Position numbers and translations under genes: made by a program
The notes under the pieces: model-generated
Told to the model about the DNA's origin: nothing
The model's input: the letters and a program-made list of their open reading frames with translations, nothing else
The model's database searches: none
Shown: positions 23,001 through 35,049 of the stretch, piece after piece
Layout of the letters: each line of letters opens with the position of its first letter
Numbering within the stretch: the first letter of the stretch is position 1
Assembly: GCF_949628215.1 (NCBI RefSeq)
Contig: NC_134280.1
Coordinates: 48,944,621-49,008,620, forward strand
Direction: 5' to 3'
Length of the DNA stretch: 64,000 bases
Origin: Phalacrocorax aristotelis
Lineage: Eukaryota; Chordata; Aves; Suliformes; Phalacrocoracidae

Positions 23001-26000
23001 TCTGAATGCCCTTAACTTTGGGGGAAGTTAAGTTCTTCAGCATTCCACTCTTCAGTACAGTCTATCTTTGTTTCAGAAGTAACAGGTCCATATGGATGCT
23101 ACAGGGCACAGTGCCTTAGAGCCGCTGTATTTCAGATGAGAAACGTCACCACATCCTACTTGCATTACAGTTATTCAATGTCTCAGGACAATTTTCGCAA
23201 ACATTCGGTTTGTTTGCTTTGCTGTATTAATCAAATTCCATTTCAAACTCTTTCTAATTCTATTCTCACAGCAGTTTCAAATGGAAGATGAGATATTTCT
23301 AAAATACCTTGCAGCTGATGATGTAACTCAGGAGTGGGTGAAGTAGGGCTAGGAAAACAAAAGCAGGGAGCTATGAAGAGTGAATTGTTTTCCAGGTTTT
23401 TCTGTTTATTTGGTGTGCTATGTTATGCAAGTGGCTTACCCTCTGTGCCCCAGCACTGCTAGCTGTTGAAAGGATATGTTCCCAGAGGACTTCCCAGAGT
23501 CTAATTACTTTTTGTTGGAGAAAAGCGCTGTGAAACTGATGAAAAGTGCTGCAGAAGGGTGCAAAATTTTATTAGTCTTTTAAGGTCTGATCAGAAGGTC
23601 ACTGAAGTAGAAGAAAGGACATTCCTAATTACTTGAGTGGACTTTGAATTGGACTTTTAGTTAGTCCTCACTCACTGGGTTGCATGCATTTGTCACTTCC
23701 TTTGCTCTGTTTCAATGTCACTGCCTACTTGCAGCCGAGCATTCCCAGGCAAAGCAGTAGTATGCCAATCAGCAGGAGTTGTTTTCTTTTACTAGCTATT
23801 GAAGTTATTTTTCTCTTTGAACTCAAAAATTATGTTAGATTACATTTTTATATTCCAATAGCACTGAAAAAAATCCAAAAAAGGTCATGAGCTTTTGACA
23901 GGTTTAGCAGTGTAAAAAATTAAACTATAAAGGAGTGTACACTACACTGCAGAAATTTACAATTTAACTAACAGACATCTACTCTCACTCTGGTCTGGTT
24001 CTACTACAAAGAGTTAAAGCTTCTGGAGGCTGGTGGGTTTCTTGTTGTGCCATCTGAAGATGAGGAAACAAAAAAAAACAGTCACAGCCAGTTAGCCACA
24101 GCAGACTCAGTTCTCAGGAGCACATCTGCAAATTAAGCAGATAGATTCCCCTCCATCAGGCTGTCTCTCCATGCCACAAGCCCCCTGTGCTGTCAGAGAA
24201 GATTCCTCAAAGCGCTTACATTCGAATCCCAGTAACGTAGAAAAATTTTGGAGGACGCAAAAAACCCTACCAGCCAGGTACGTCTAACTTATTGTTTTGC
24301 CCAAAGCAAACTTTGTTGATACACTTAGTGAATGCTTTGAGAAATACTATATAAAGATTTCCTTCCCTAAGTCTGTTTATGAAGGACTTCCAAGCTCTGT
24401 GGGTGTCTGGATATGATTTTGATTGTGAAGAATTTGGGAATAGCACTTGCTTTTCAGGGGTCTGTTTTTTAATTTTACGAAGGGAGAGCCTGCAGATCAG
24501 TCAAAGAAAAAAAATACACAATATTGCAAAATATATTTAATTCTACCGTAGAGATCTGTATTCATGCCAAGTTAAATATAAATGCAAACTAATGACAGAA
24601 TTTAATGGTCAGCAACAAGCATTTACCAACTGAGACTCCACACTATCCTGCAGTCCATTCTCCCAGCGTCCAGTCAGTGCTGTTCAAATACCTTATCTTC
24701 ATATAAATGAAAGGTGCTTTGGGTTTGCTACAGTTCATAAGATCAAATCATTCATTATTTGATAGCATTCAAATTACTGTGAAATTATCAATATGGTATT
24801 TTTTAATGTTGACAAATATTAATACGAAACGTCACACTAAACATCTGTACTGATCATTCATTGTTCTCCTGTTTGAAACGTTTTTGTTGCCTAATCAGGT
24901 AACAGGCACAGCACATAGGTGAAAACAATTACTACATAGGGTCAAAGAGAACAGTGAGTAGTAAACAAAGTTTGGGAGTGACTCATTGCCTAAACATAGT
25001 AATCTAGAGACATTTTATAAACCCTACATTTACAAGGACCTAGGACACAGGACCTATGGGAGACTTGCCACCTTCCATAAAAGAAGCTAGAAGACAAAAG
25101 AATATCCAAAGGCATATGAAATGTCACTTGACGTTTAGGCGGCTGAATCCTACCCCTTGTTTCTAAAACCCATTCATCCTATACTTCTCAGTGAAGGCTT
25201 AATACAGTTTCTGAAATAATGCCCCACATAAAAAATTGTAGCCATGGCCATCTGTTTCCATACTAAGCACATTTCAAATTACATTAACTAGTGCTTTTAA
25301 AAAGTACCTTCCCTCTTCATTTGATCCTTCTGTAAATAAACCTCCCAATGGATCTATCTAAATCTGAGTTCCTTGTAATCTCTTCTCACCATACAAACTA
25401 TTAACTGAAAAAAACCAGCTTAAAATCTTAAGTTTGATTTTAAAATAACATAGGGGAGAATATTAGTTTTCTTCTTGTTGTTAGCCTAGCTTCTAGCTCA
25501 GATCTCTACAGTTCACCTGTCAAATACAGGGGTTATAAAAGTAATGTTGAGATTCTTATTTTTCTGTATAATCCTTGGAGCTTGATCTTTTATAAAAATA
25601 TCAAATATGATGAAGCATGACTCAAGTCACCATAACTGGTAATTGTTTATGTAGCTCCAGCCTTCTCTATTTGTCCATCTTTACTTCTCATAGCGTCTTT
25701 TCCCCTCTGTCTTGTGCTGCAGCACAACACAGGCATTTGCCTTTTTCCTTCCATGCTAATCCAAATTGGCAGTGATGTGGTTTTGAGCATAAAGCCACAA
25801 AAAAACTTTGAACTTTTTGGTTATAGGTTAGATTTCTACCTTTTGGGCTCCCTGAAGCTGCTCAGGGTCAGATGAGCGTTGGCCCAAAGGAATCAGTGAT
25901 GTTGGAAGGTTAGAGGAGGAGGTCAGCATAGCGAAAGATCAACCACACTGTATTAACACACCATAATGAGCAGGAAACAACCTGGAAAGCCAAAGCAATT

Positions 26001-27276
26001 CCAGCATGTGCCTGAGGAGCTACTTCTGCCAGAGAATCTAGGATAAATATTCTCTACGTTACTTACTGAACTGCTTGCTTAGGTAAAGTTCAAGAAATAT
26101 TAAGGGATGACAAGGAGGAAGTGTGCTTAAGTGTGTTTATTTAACCAGTAAGTCCTGTGTGTCTATCAATCTCACTTTTAATCATTTTCATTGGTCTGTT
26201 CTCCACCCTGTATCTGCAACAGTCTCTTCAGATAGCATACTCTTCAGAACTGAGTACTGCTCGATATTTGGGAAATAGTTTGTGACATTGTGGACACTAA
26301 TAATTGTTGTATTTGGAGAGTCTTGAAGTATATGTAAGAATATAAGATGAATGCCAACATTTCCATTAAATTGTTTGCCTTTTTTAATACTCATTAGACT
26401 TCAAATATAAACCAGCAGTCAAATGTAGAACACTAGTGTTACAAAATATAGAATGCTACCTTACAGGTGTGCTTGTGGCATCTTCAGTATGGAAAACATT
26501 ACTTTTCTAAAGATACTGTAAAAACAAAGAAGCTATTGGAAGAATATGAAAGAAGAGACAAAGGAAATCTAACCCAGTAAACTCAACTTAGTTCAAGTTC
26601 CTCTAACAACACCATTTTTAGATGGCTATAAGAAACAAGCAGCAGAGATTCCTGTTTAGTACATCACCTGAAGGCAAGTAACTTCGCAAACCTTTCTTCA
26701 TGCAAATAATAAGAACAAAACCTGCTGTGTATACTGACATGCTCAGAAGAGGGTTCACTAATTCAATTAACTCGTAACTGAACTTCACCTACAGTGCAGT
26801 ACTTCTGAAAAGGAATCCAAATGTAGAAAAAACTACCACCTTCAGGGCAGAGGCATTAGGACTGGCTACAGAGTGAACAGAACTTGACCATGATCTTTGG
26901 ATGATTCCACAACATTTAAAAAGATAAGACAGCTATTCCACGGATTATTTTTAGAATAGACTCAGTAGTGGCTATGCCTACTGTGTCCCTGTGCTCTGGC
27001 CTAAGCACATCTGACCAGGCTCGCCTACCTTTGGAAACTTTTAATGGCAGATCCGTATTTTAGCACAGCAGTTTGCGTACCAGAAAGTGGAGCAGGCAGG
27101 CAGTACAGGAACGTGGTACAACAATCCCTACTGTGCTTGAGAACATGTGCTGATGGCAATTTGATATAGTCAGTGTCATCAGTTCCCATTTTACAGTGAC
27201 TCTCACTGCACACTATGTTGTTCTGGAGTCCCCAGGTTTTGACATCACATAACTAGAAGATACTGATCCTTCCTTT

Positions 27277-27295
27277 AAAAAAAAAAAAAAAAAAA
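27277..27295. repeat. Poly(A) tract, 19 bases
   Basis: An uninterrupted A run with no adjoining retroposon body that I can recognise. Confidence 0.9.
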
Positions 27296-27984
27296 GGAAA
27301 CCCTATGTGTCTTGTTTTTGTTGTTACAGCAAAACAAAAAGCAGGAGCAAGGAAAATATGAATCCTAAAGATTTCAAAACAAGGAATTGTATTTTAAAAT
27401 GTAGAGGGTTTTGGTTTGTTTCTTTTTTTCCAAATATTGTATTTGAAAGCTAGCTCACACCTTTAAATCCTGGGGATTTAGCAAAGGCTGGGACAGGGAA
27501 CTTGGCCATTTACTAAAAGATACAACTCTGCTGTCACCAAAGGACGGTGCCAATGAACCAGGCAGTTGTCCCTTTCTCTGGTGCCTGTGATCTCCAAAGC
27601 TCTTTCAGTGCTATTACCCAGGCTGACTAAGTAAACTCTTTCAGGCTTTTGAACAAGCAGGTAAAAAAGGATATCCCTTGAAATCTACTCACGAAAGGAT
27701 GAGCAAACAGCAAACGTCAAAGATAAAGGATTTGATGGCACTATGACCGCAGCTGGCAGCGACGCTCCCAGACCAGTTACCTGTTCAGCACAAGCGTTCG
27801 AGATTCACGCCCGGCACTAACAGCTTCTACCTCTACAGCTCCAGCGACACCTACGTGGTTAGAAATACCGCTGGCATCGACTGATCCTACGCGTCTTCGA
27901 CAGATCTTGATGTTTTCTTTGGAAACCTCCAAAGTGCTCAAACTGAAGCTCGCACTCGGCCACGGACACGCTCACTTCAGCGCC

Positions 27985-28470
27985 CCGACTACGGTGCTCG
28001 CAGGCCCGGCTCAGGGCCCGGAGGGGAGGGGAGCTCCCCACCCACCCCACCGGCGGGGTGCCCCGGGGGCCGGGGCGAGGACCGGGCAGGCGGCCTCCCC
28101 AGGCAGGGCCCCAGCGGCCGCGGCTGCCCGACCCTCCCGCCCCTGCTCTGCGGACCCGGCGCTGAGGCGGCCCGCGGCGCGCGGGATTCTCCAGCCCGGC
28201 ACTGCCGGGGCGAGAAAGGGGCGGGAAGGAGCCTGCCTTGTGTCACCTCCGGCGCTGGTCCCTCCGCCCCCGGACTCCCTCACGGCCGGGGAGGAGCCGA
28301 GCGGCGGCCGCGCCGCTCCGGGCCGGGCCGGGCCGAAGAGCCGAGCGAGAACTACCGTCCCCAGCAGGCCGCGGGGCCGCCGGCTCGATGGAGCTGCCGG
28401 GCCCGCAGCGGGGAGGTGGCTGGACTCGCAGCATCGGGCGGCCGCGCTGGGGCCGCGGGCACCGTCCTTC
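27985..28470. promoter_or_regulatory. CpG island, likely IFTAP promoter and first exon, immediately upstream of the RAG2 coding exon
   Basis: The GC content and CpG density jump sharply over about 0.5 kb in otherwise AT-rich DNA, including a GGGCCGGGCCGGGCCG run near 28320. No TATA box is evident. Inference: this is the promoter and untranslated first exon of IFTAP on the minus strand, since that gene needs a 5' exon to the right of 15061. Candidate minus-strand donors read CCGGCC|GTGAGG near 28280 and CTGAA|GTGAGC near 27975, and I cannot choose between them. The RAG2 coding exon starts only about 200 bp away, so the island might also act on RAG2, although RAG2 is lymphoid-restricted in known vertebrates. 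Open frames inside the island (for example 27907-28530) are GC-driven and not genes. Confidence 0.65.
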
Positions 28471-28680
28471 GGCTGTTACAGGCCGCAGTTGTACAAAAGC
28501 CCGTGGAACCGCTACACGGCTCTTACTTGATTCCTTGAGTTGCAGAAAAGCGTCTCTTTTTGGGTCTCAAAGTGTGAACCGAAATGCAACTTCGTATTAG
28601 CGATTTATTCAAGCACTGTTTAGCAACCCCCATAGGGTCTAAAGCATGTTTCACCGGCTTGTTTTGTGTTTTTTCCTCAG

Positions 28681-28715
28681 ATATTGACCCCAGTATGGCC
28701 CAGTCAGCAGATGAA
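28681..28715 (+). other. RAG2: RAG2 5' UTR in the coding exon, with splice acceptor
   Basis: A pyrimidine-rich tract ending TTTTTTCCTCAG at 28680 is a strong acceptor, so the exon starts at 28681 and the mRNA has at least one upstream untranslated exon. This matches the known vertebrate RAG2 structure. An ATG at 28695 lies in frame 7 codons before the canonical start. Confidence 0.8.
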
Positions 28716-30302
28716 ATGTCGCTGCAGATGGTATCAGCTGTCAGTAATTCATCCCTGCTTCAGCCGGGCTTCTCTCTCCTGAATTTTGATGGGCATGTTT
28801 TCTTTTTTGGGCAGAAAGGATGGCCGAAGAGATCCTGCCCCACTGGTGTTTTCTTCCTTGATATAAAGCAGAATGAGCTCAAAATGAAACCTGCCTTGTT
28901 CTCTAAAGACTCCTGTTACCTCCCCCCTCTCCGCTACCCTGCTCTTTGCACGCTCAGAGGCAATGCGGAGTCTGATGAGCACGAGTACATCATCCATGGT
29001 GGGAAAACACCTAACAATGACCTTTCTGATAAGATTTACATTATTAGTCTCGTAAGCAAAAATAGCAAGAAAACTACATTCCAATGCATTGAGAAAGACC
29101 TGGGTGGAGATATCCCTGAAGCTAGATATGGGCATACAATTAATGTAGTTCATAGCCGGGGAAAAAGCATGAGCGTTGTATTTGGAGGGAGATCATATAC
29201 TCCCCTTGCACAAAGAACCACTGAAAAATGGAACAGCGTAGTTGACTGTTTGCCCTCTGTGTTTCTTATTGATTTTGAGTTTGGATGCTGTACATCATAC
29301 ATACTTCCAGAGCTTCAAGATGGACTTTCCTTCCACGTTTCAGTTGCCAGAAATGATACAATCTACATTTTGGGAGGCCATTCACTTCAAAATAACACCA
29401 GGTCCCCCAACTTGTACAAGCTAAAAGTTGATCTCCCCCTGGGCAGCCCAGCCGTGACCTGCACCATCCTGCCAGGGGGGATATCTGTGTCAAGTGCTAT
29501 AGTGACTCAAACCAGTGATACAGAATTTGTCCTTGTTGGGGGCTACCAGTATGACAACCAGAAACGGTTGGTGTGTAACACCATAGTTCTGGAAGATAAT
29601 AAGATACAGATTGTTGAAAGGGCAAGCCCAGACTGGACACCAGATATTAAACACTGCAGGATGTGGTTTGGCTGTGATATGGGCAAAGGGTCTGTATTGC
29701 TTGGCATTCCAGGGGCCAACAAACAGTTAATCTCAGATGCAAACTACTTCTACATTTTGAGATGCAAAGGAGCAGAAGAGGACAAGGAGGAAGAACTGAC
29801 AGCACAAATTTGCAGTCAGACATCGACTGAAGACCCTGGAGACTCCACTCCATTTGAAGATTCGGAAGAGTTTTGTTTTAGCGCTGAAGCCAATAGCTTT
29901 GATGTCGATGATACTGACACTTACAATGAAGATGATGAAGAAGATGAATCAGAAACGGGCTATTGGATCACCTGCTCTGCCAGTTGCAATATTGACATTA
30001 ACACCTGGGTCCCTTTCTATTCGACAGAACTCAACAAGCCTGCAATGATACTGTGTTCCAATGGGGCTGGCCATTGGGTCCATGCACAATGCATGGATCT
30101 CTCAGAGAGCATGCTCCTACGTCTCTCAGAAGCAAATGTCAAGTACTTCTGCAACGAGCATGTTGATCTTAACAAAGGGCTACAAACTCCCAAAAAGGTG
30201 GTGCACCTGAAAAAGCAACCCATGAAACCGTTGCGCAGAAAGATAGCCATGAAGTTAACAACACCCACGAAAAAGTCCTTTCTTCGGAGATTGTTTGAGT
30301 AG
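28716..30302 (+). CDS. RAG2: RAG2, V(D)J recombination-activating protein 2
   Basis: A complete single-exon coding sequence of 528 aa, one residue longer than human RAG2 (527). RAG2 is the non-catalytic partner of RAG1 in the lymphocyte V(D)J recombinase. Seen: an N-terminal kelch-type beta-propeller (about residues 1-350, with repeated GG-containing blades such as HGGKTPN at 94-100, FGGRSY and LGGHSL); an acidic hinge at about 353-413; and a PHD finger at about 415-483. Zinc ligands are C420, C424, C447, H453, H456, C459, C479 and H482, and W454 corresponds to the H3K4me3-reading Trp453 of mammals. T491-P492 matches the Thr490 phosphodegron site used for cell-cycle degradation. I chose the start giving [10 protein letters not shown], which aligns with the human start; the open frame continues upstream, through ATG 28695 and past the acceptor. 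It is convergent with RAG1. Confidence 0.99.
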   Translation: MSLQMVSAVSNSSLLQPGFSLLNFDGHVFFFGQKGWPKRSCPTGVFFLDIKQNELKMKPALFSKDSCYLPPLRYPALCTLRGNAESDEHEYIIHGGKTPNNDLSDKIYIISLVSKNSKKTTFQCIEKDLGGDIPEARYGHTINVVHSRGKSMSVVFGGRSYTPLAQRTTEKWNSVVDCLPSVFLIDFEFGCCTSYILPELQDGLSFHVSVARNDTIYILGGHSLQNNTRSPNLYKLKVDLPLGSPAVTCTILPGGISVSSAIVTQTSDTEFVLVGGYQYDNQKRLVCNTIVLEDNKIQIVERASPDWTPDIKHCRMWFGCDMGKGSVLLGIPGANKQLISDANYFYILRCKGAEEDKEEELTAQICSQTSTEDPGDSTPFEDSEEFCFSAEANSFDVDDTDTYNEDDEEDESETGYWITCSASCNIDINTWVPFYSTELNKPAMILCSNGAGHWVHAQCMDLSESMLLRLSEANVKYFCNEHVDLNKGLQTPKKVVHLKKQPMKPLRRKIAMKLTTPTKKSFLRRLFE

Positions 30303-31105
30303 ATTTACACTGCTGATTTTATTTGCCTGGGAGGAAGTGAAATCACAAAGACAGCTTGTAATGGTTAAAGCAGAATGGGTTATTGGAGCTTGAAGAGATC
30401 TTTTTATTTAGCTGATTTCAATTATGTCAATATTTCAGTTACGTTTCAAAGCTCATGAATTTATTTTATCTCTTATGTATATTTTTGTAATATCCAGATA
30501 AGAACCCCATCACAGAGGGCATTGTGCAAACACACAGCCAGATGCTGGTAACTTTGTGCTGTATTTTACGCTACAACTTGCTCCCCGCTTATCCCCAGTG
30601 AGTTTAATGGAACTGCCGGTAGTATAAGACATTATCCCATGCACTCAGTGGTGTTAGCATCTGTCCATAAAGAACATTATATTATCCGTTTTAATTTTAT
30701 CTCTTAGTGAGTAGTTCTAGAAATATTTGGCCTAATTTATACCTGCATTACTCCAATTTTATGTTGGTGTAATGAAATAAAATTAGACTAATTACTCTGG
30801 TTTTAAACTAAAGTGGTGGCTTAAGTCTCTTGTGTCAGAAATAATGAAATATTCAGACACTGAAGGTCAGTTTTCTTCTGAGACTTCCATTATGGAAAGC
30901 TTACATATGGAGCATTTAATTCTGGAGAATTAATTTTTGATTTTGAGAGGTACTGTATGATTATATGTCAGTTTTGGCTACAGCTGTGGAATATAATCTC
31001 ACAGTAAAAATCAAATTGCTTTTTTAAACCACTATGCTCAACAACTGCTTTGTGTTTGTATTTTTTTAAATCTAGTAAGCTAATAAAGTTTATAATAAAA
31101 ATGAC
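30303..31105 (+). other. RAG2: RAG2 3' UTR (inferred)
   Basis: AT-rich sequence follows the stop codon up to a cluster of poly(A) signals. The first AATAAA is at 30776 and two more are at 31082 and 31094. The 3' end is therefore either about 0.5 or 0.8 kb after the stop. I see no other coding signal here. Confidence 0.55.
30776..30781 (+). terminator. Candidate RAG2 poly(A) signal
   Basis: AATAAA on the plus strand, 474 bp after the RAG2 stop. Two further AATAAA hexamers at 31082-31087 and 31094-31099 are alternative distal signals. Confidence 0.5.
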
Positions 31106-31369
31106 TTATTTTTTTCACCTACTCATGGGGTAAATCAAACACCGTAAATTCCAAAGTCTACGAAAGGACAGCATGTGTGCTTGGGAGGTCGATCTGAAGT
31201 CTGATAAGGGGTCTAGCTTCACAGCCACCCCATGCTGTGAGCTCCCATTGACTTCAGAAGAAGTTCCTTCTGATGAACAGGACTTTTATCATTTACTCCA
31301 GGTCCTCCACTACACATTTCTTTCTCTGCTCTCCCAGGGTGACTGTGTAGAGTGTGAAAGCTTAAAAGT

Positions 31370-31494
31370 GTGAGCTGTAGCTCAGAGTGACTCACTGAGC
31401 CAGTGGAGCGTTGTGAGGGTGGAAACAAATGCAGCTGGCTGCTCAAAGCACAAGAAGAAGATTGGATTCAGATTGAAAAGGACATTGTCAAGGT
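31370..31494 (+). repeat. Duplicated intergenic element, copy A
   Basis: It shares an ordered series of blocks with copy B at 33467-33589: TCAGAGTGACTCA, GTGGAAA, GCTCAAAGCA, TTCAGATTGAAAA and a final A-rich GTT. The two copies are direct repeats about 2.1 kb apart. Each contains TGACTCA, an AP-1/MARE-type core. I do not recognise the family. It may be an old dispersed repeat or a local duplication. Confidence 0.65.
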
Positions 31495-33466
31495 TGAATA
31501 GCCCAAGAGTTTACTAACTTTTTTGTGGATTCTTTTATTGGCTGTTTGTAAAGCCTCATCATTCTTGACTTTATTTTTTATTTTTATTACTGCTGCAAAC
31601 ATCTTTTCAAAAAATCAATACCATCAGCTCAACATTTGTGAGCCAACAATAATAGTTCAGTACTCACAGTCCAGCTCTCATGCTGGACCTCTGAATAAAA
31701 AAGAAAAACAGGAGCAGCTGTCAGCCGTTTGATCACTATGTGCAGGCCCTGAGCAGCCACTCCTCTACAAGGCAGCACGTGTAGCACAGCATTCCTATTG
31801 ACACAGACATGTATGCACAATACTCTCCTTAAAACCTTAACAATTCAAGTCAACAGCAGAGGAAAGTAAAGGGCAACCATACAAAGTTTCCATTCCCAAC
31901 CTTTTCATGTGCTGAGGAGGTTATAGTTTGGGTAGACCTTGTAAATGGGAAGTATATCGCCCTGACTACCCTCTCACCAGCTTGATATTGGTATAAATCC
32001 TTCAAATTCAATGCTGGCTTCCTGTTCCTTTGTCATGCTACTTTACCTAAGCTAGAGTATATAGTGCTATATGTTTTTCCAGGAAATTAATATAATGCCC
32101 ATGTGAAGTCCCTTCAAACTGGTGAAATTCAATAGTCAACATCCCCTTTTGTAGGTTAGTCATAGGTCTTACTCAGCTGAATTGTTATTAAAATATACAT
32201 TCATCACACACTCTCCATAGACTTCATTTACATCAACCAAAAAAATTCCACACCAAAACTAAAACCACATCATCACAACACCAACAAAGGGGGACACTAT
32301 ACTCACACAACAAAGCTCCACCCCTTGTCCCTTCACCATTTTACAACAGACTCCTCACAATTATAGAACTTCCTCGCAATGTCCAGTCTGAGTTTTTGCC
32401 TGTTACCTCTCCCAGTTACTGTCATTATCTCAAATTCCTCAGACTCCACATTGTGTGACAAATTTGTCTGCTCATGCAGACAAATAAAAGGATGGAAACA
32501 TTTTCCAAAGCGAAAGCTCGACACTGGCCTAGCAGAAACAACGTTTGGCCTGAGATAAAGCCTGGTGGATCAGGCACTGGTGGTGCAGTTGCAGTAAGGT
32601 GGGACCATCTCTTGAGTTTCCAGAACTGACTCCTGCAGCTGCAGTGACCCCCTGAGCCCCTAGGAGAGGAGGGCAGGTAGCCTTAGCATGTGGCAGGCAC
32701 AAGCACCCATTGCAGCCCCTTCCAATTCTTACCTGAATTGTTGTCCTTTACTTTAAGGCTGTGGCTATGAAAAAAAGCAGTTCACAGTCAGACTTTACAG
32801 TATTCCTCATCAGGCCCATAATGTTAGCGTATTGCATGTTCGAGCTATGCTTTTCTTTAAATATATGGTTTATTTGAGCAGGAAGGAGAAATTGTTTGGT
32901 CAAACCATGTCCCAGCCTCATAGTGAAGGGTAGTACATGCAGCATTAAATCACAGCTCAGAGGCTGTAGTCACTGCAGGAAGAGGAAGTCAGAGTAAAAT
33001 ATAATATTCCAAAGGAGTCAAACATAAAGGGATATATGAACATCAGCCTGTAAAGACGACACTTGACGTAGTAGTTAAGACTGCAGAAAGTACTTAATTC
33101 CCTGATAATTCTGATGACACTTTTGAGCCATGTACTTGTTAGAGCATTGATTGTCTTCAAAACCAGGTAATCAATACAAGATGTTTCTTCCTCAGGTAGG
33201 TTAGAATTAGAAGATAAAATGAAGTAGATTTGAGTGCAGAAGTAAATCTCTATTGTATCTGCATCCAACTGACCTATGTGGTTTGTAACCACAACAAGCA
33301 GCATCATGGTTCCCAGCCATATTTTAGTAACACAATGTTGTTATTATTGGCTTTTATGAGAATAATATATGGATTTTACTGCTCCTGAAAGGTGCTTGGA
33401 CCCTGCAGTACCTGATTAATCTACAGGAAAGGCACAACACAAACTTTAGTGGTAGCACTAAACCAT

Positions 33467-33589
33467 GTGTCATAGTTCAGAGTGACTCATTGCGACAATA
33501 GACCATTGAAAGGAGTGGAAATAATACAACTGGGAGCTCAAAGCAAAAGGAAAAGACTGACTTCAGATTGAAAATGAATCTGTAAAGTT
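33467..33589 (+). repeat. Duplicated intergenic element, copy B
   Basis: The partner of copy A at 31370-31494, in the same orientation and block order with moderate divergence. By eye the flanks of the two copies do not match, so homology seems confined to about 125 bp. Confidence 0.65.
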
Positions 33590-35043
33590 ATTTACTGCTA
33601 CACTCAATGTATTAAAGACAGAAGGACTGGCTTTCTTTTTTTTTCGTGATTGGTGGCAATAGTTCCCTCCATGTTTGATTTCCTACCCTATCCAGTTTCA
33701 AAAAAGACTAAGGGACAGGCTTGAGGAACAGCCTCCAAAAATCAAACTCCAATTTGGTGTCTCTACTTGACCTTTGAAAATTGTGACACCAAAGCCCATT
33801 TTTTCTTTCAAAAAAACAAGACAATAACATTATAAACCTTTTGATTTCTAAATACATACACATCTGCAGGAAGAACGGGACACTGGCCACTACCACAGGT
33901 GTGCAGGACCTCCTCCAGGTGGTAGTTATTGTGTATTCCCTTGTCCACTGGCTCAGAATGCCCATCTTCAGAGGAAGAACTGGGCATTGAAAATACATCC
34001 CTTGACCTCTCTCCTGATGCTGCTAGAAAAGGTGCTAATTAAATCTTTTCTGATGTGTGTTTTTGTATTATGGACAATATTAAGCTTGATGCAGAAGGCT
34101 CTCAGGAGTTGCAGCTGGTCAGCTTGTTTGAAAATTATGCCATATTCAGTCACCTAAAACAGTACTTTGAAGAAGAGCAGTGACAGGCTTCATTATTCTT
34201 CATTTGATCCCGATTCCAGTAGGAACACATGGAAAGTAAAATTCAGTCAGTTATTACAGATTTATGAATAAAGGAGGTAAATCATCATAATTTACCACGG
34301 AACCCTTTGAGGCTTGGTTTTTTGTTTTCTATGGGTTCTGTTTTTTCCATCCGACATTTTTTATTTGAGGTCAGCTGAAAGAACTAAGTTAGTGATATAA
34401 AGTCCAGCAATTAGATGTCTAATTACCTGATTGAACAAAGAAGTCAGGTAGCTTAATTTGCTCATCATTAATTCATCCAAACCGGTTGGTTTACGTAAGT
34501 CTTTTGACCCTCAGATATCACTGCAGGGAAGAAAGAGTTCTGAAGTAGAATAAAGGGAAGCTACAAACAATGAACTGAAGGGTAGATTGGAACTAATCTT
34601 TGCAGCTCAGTCTATGACAAGTAGCCAAAATTTGATGCAAAGGATGCACGAAGCCAGCAAAGAGGCTTAACATATTAGCATGGATGTAACAGTGCAAGGC
34701 TGATTTTAAACAAACACTGGGATGGTATTTGTAAATGAAGCAAAAGCCATTTACAGACCAAATAAAACTGTTTTAAAATTAGTTTAGTTTTCAGTCAAAC
34801 AGTTGCCTGTGAGGAAAGGTGCTGAAAGGACTGCTGAGACTCACAGAGTAATCTTCATCTGTGATAATTTAGTGACTTCTAGAATAGGGCTGGAATTGCA
34901 GTTGTCTCTGGGTATTAAAACTGCCTAAATATGAAAAGAGTCCACAATTTGAATTAAAAGTAAGACTGTTACCATGAAATTATGTGCATAGTTGAAAAAC
35001 TTGTAAGAAATACAAAGCCAGAAATGTAAATGTTTACAAGACC

Positions 35044-35049
35044 TTTATT
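35044..35049 (-). terminator. Candidate distal RAG1 poly(A) signal
   Basis: AATAAA on the minus strand, about 3.47 kb after the RAG1 stop. A T/GT-rich stretch follows on the minus strand. The implied 3' UTR length resembles the long 3' UTR of mammalian RAG1 transcripts. Other minus-strand AATAAA hexamers (for example near 36463 and 36535) could serve as proximal sites. Confidence 0.5.

Larger units (their letters stand above)
15062..27900 (-). other. Inferred IFTAP 5' intron, also the upstream region of RAG2
   Basis: The first IFTAP coding exon starts with an acceptor, and the nearest CpG island is at about 28 kb, so this stretch should be the IFTAP first intron. In mammals the untranslated RAG2 exon 1 lies several kb upstream of its coding exon, within IFTAP. 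A plus-strand RAG2 exon 1 may therefore be here, but I could not pick it out. Recognisable content is a CR1 fragment (about 19730-20042) and simple repeats at 15099-15136, 17416-17434, 19146-19171 and 27277-27295. A somewhat GC-richer stretch at about 20800-21740 carries no convincing gene. Confidence 0.5.
31106..35030. other. RAG2-RAG1 convergent intergenic interval
   Basis: About 3.9 kb between the inferred 3' ends of RAG2 and RAG1. It contains two copies of a ~125-bp element (31370-31494 and 33467-33589) and a possible ancient CR1-like relic near 32340-32440. No coding exon is supported; the short ORFs have no recognisable domains. Confidence 0.6.

Noticed and set aside
27907-28530. 207-aa open frame over the 28-kb CpG island
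   Set aside because: High GC removes stop codons. It is low-complexity Pro/Ala/Arg/Gly, has overlapping equally long frames on both strands, and has no domain.
28749-29153. 134-aa minus-strand frame opposite RAG2
   Set aside because: It is the antisense shadow of a conserved coding exon, with no independent signature.
33467-33600. Recombination-signal-like (RSS) sequence in or near the duplicated element
   Set aside because: I looked for a CACAGTG heptamer with a 12- or 23-bp spacer and an A-rich nonamer and did not find a convincing pair.
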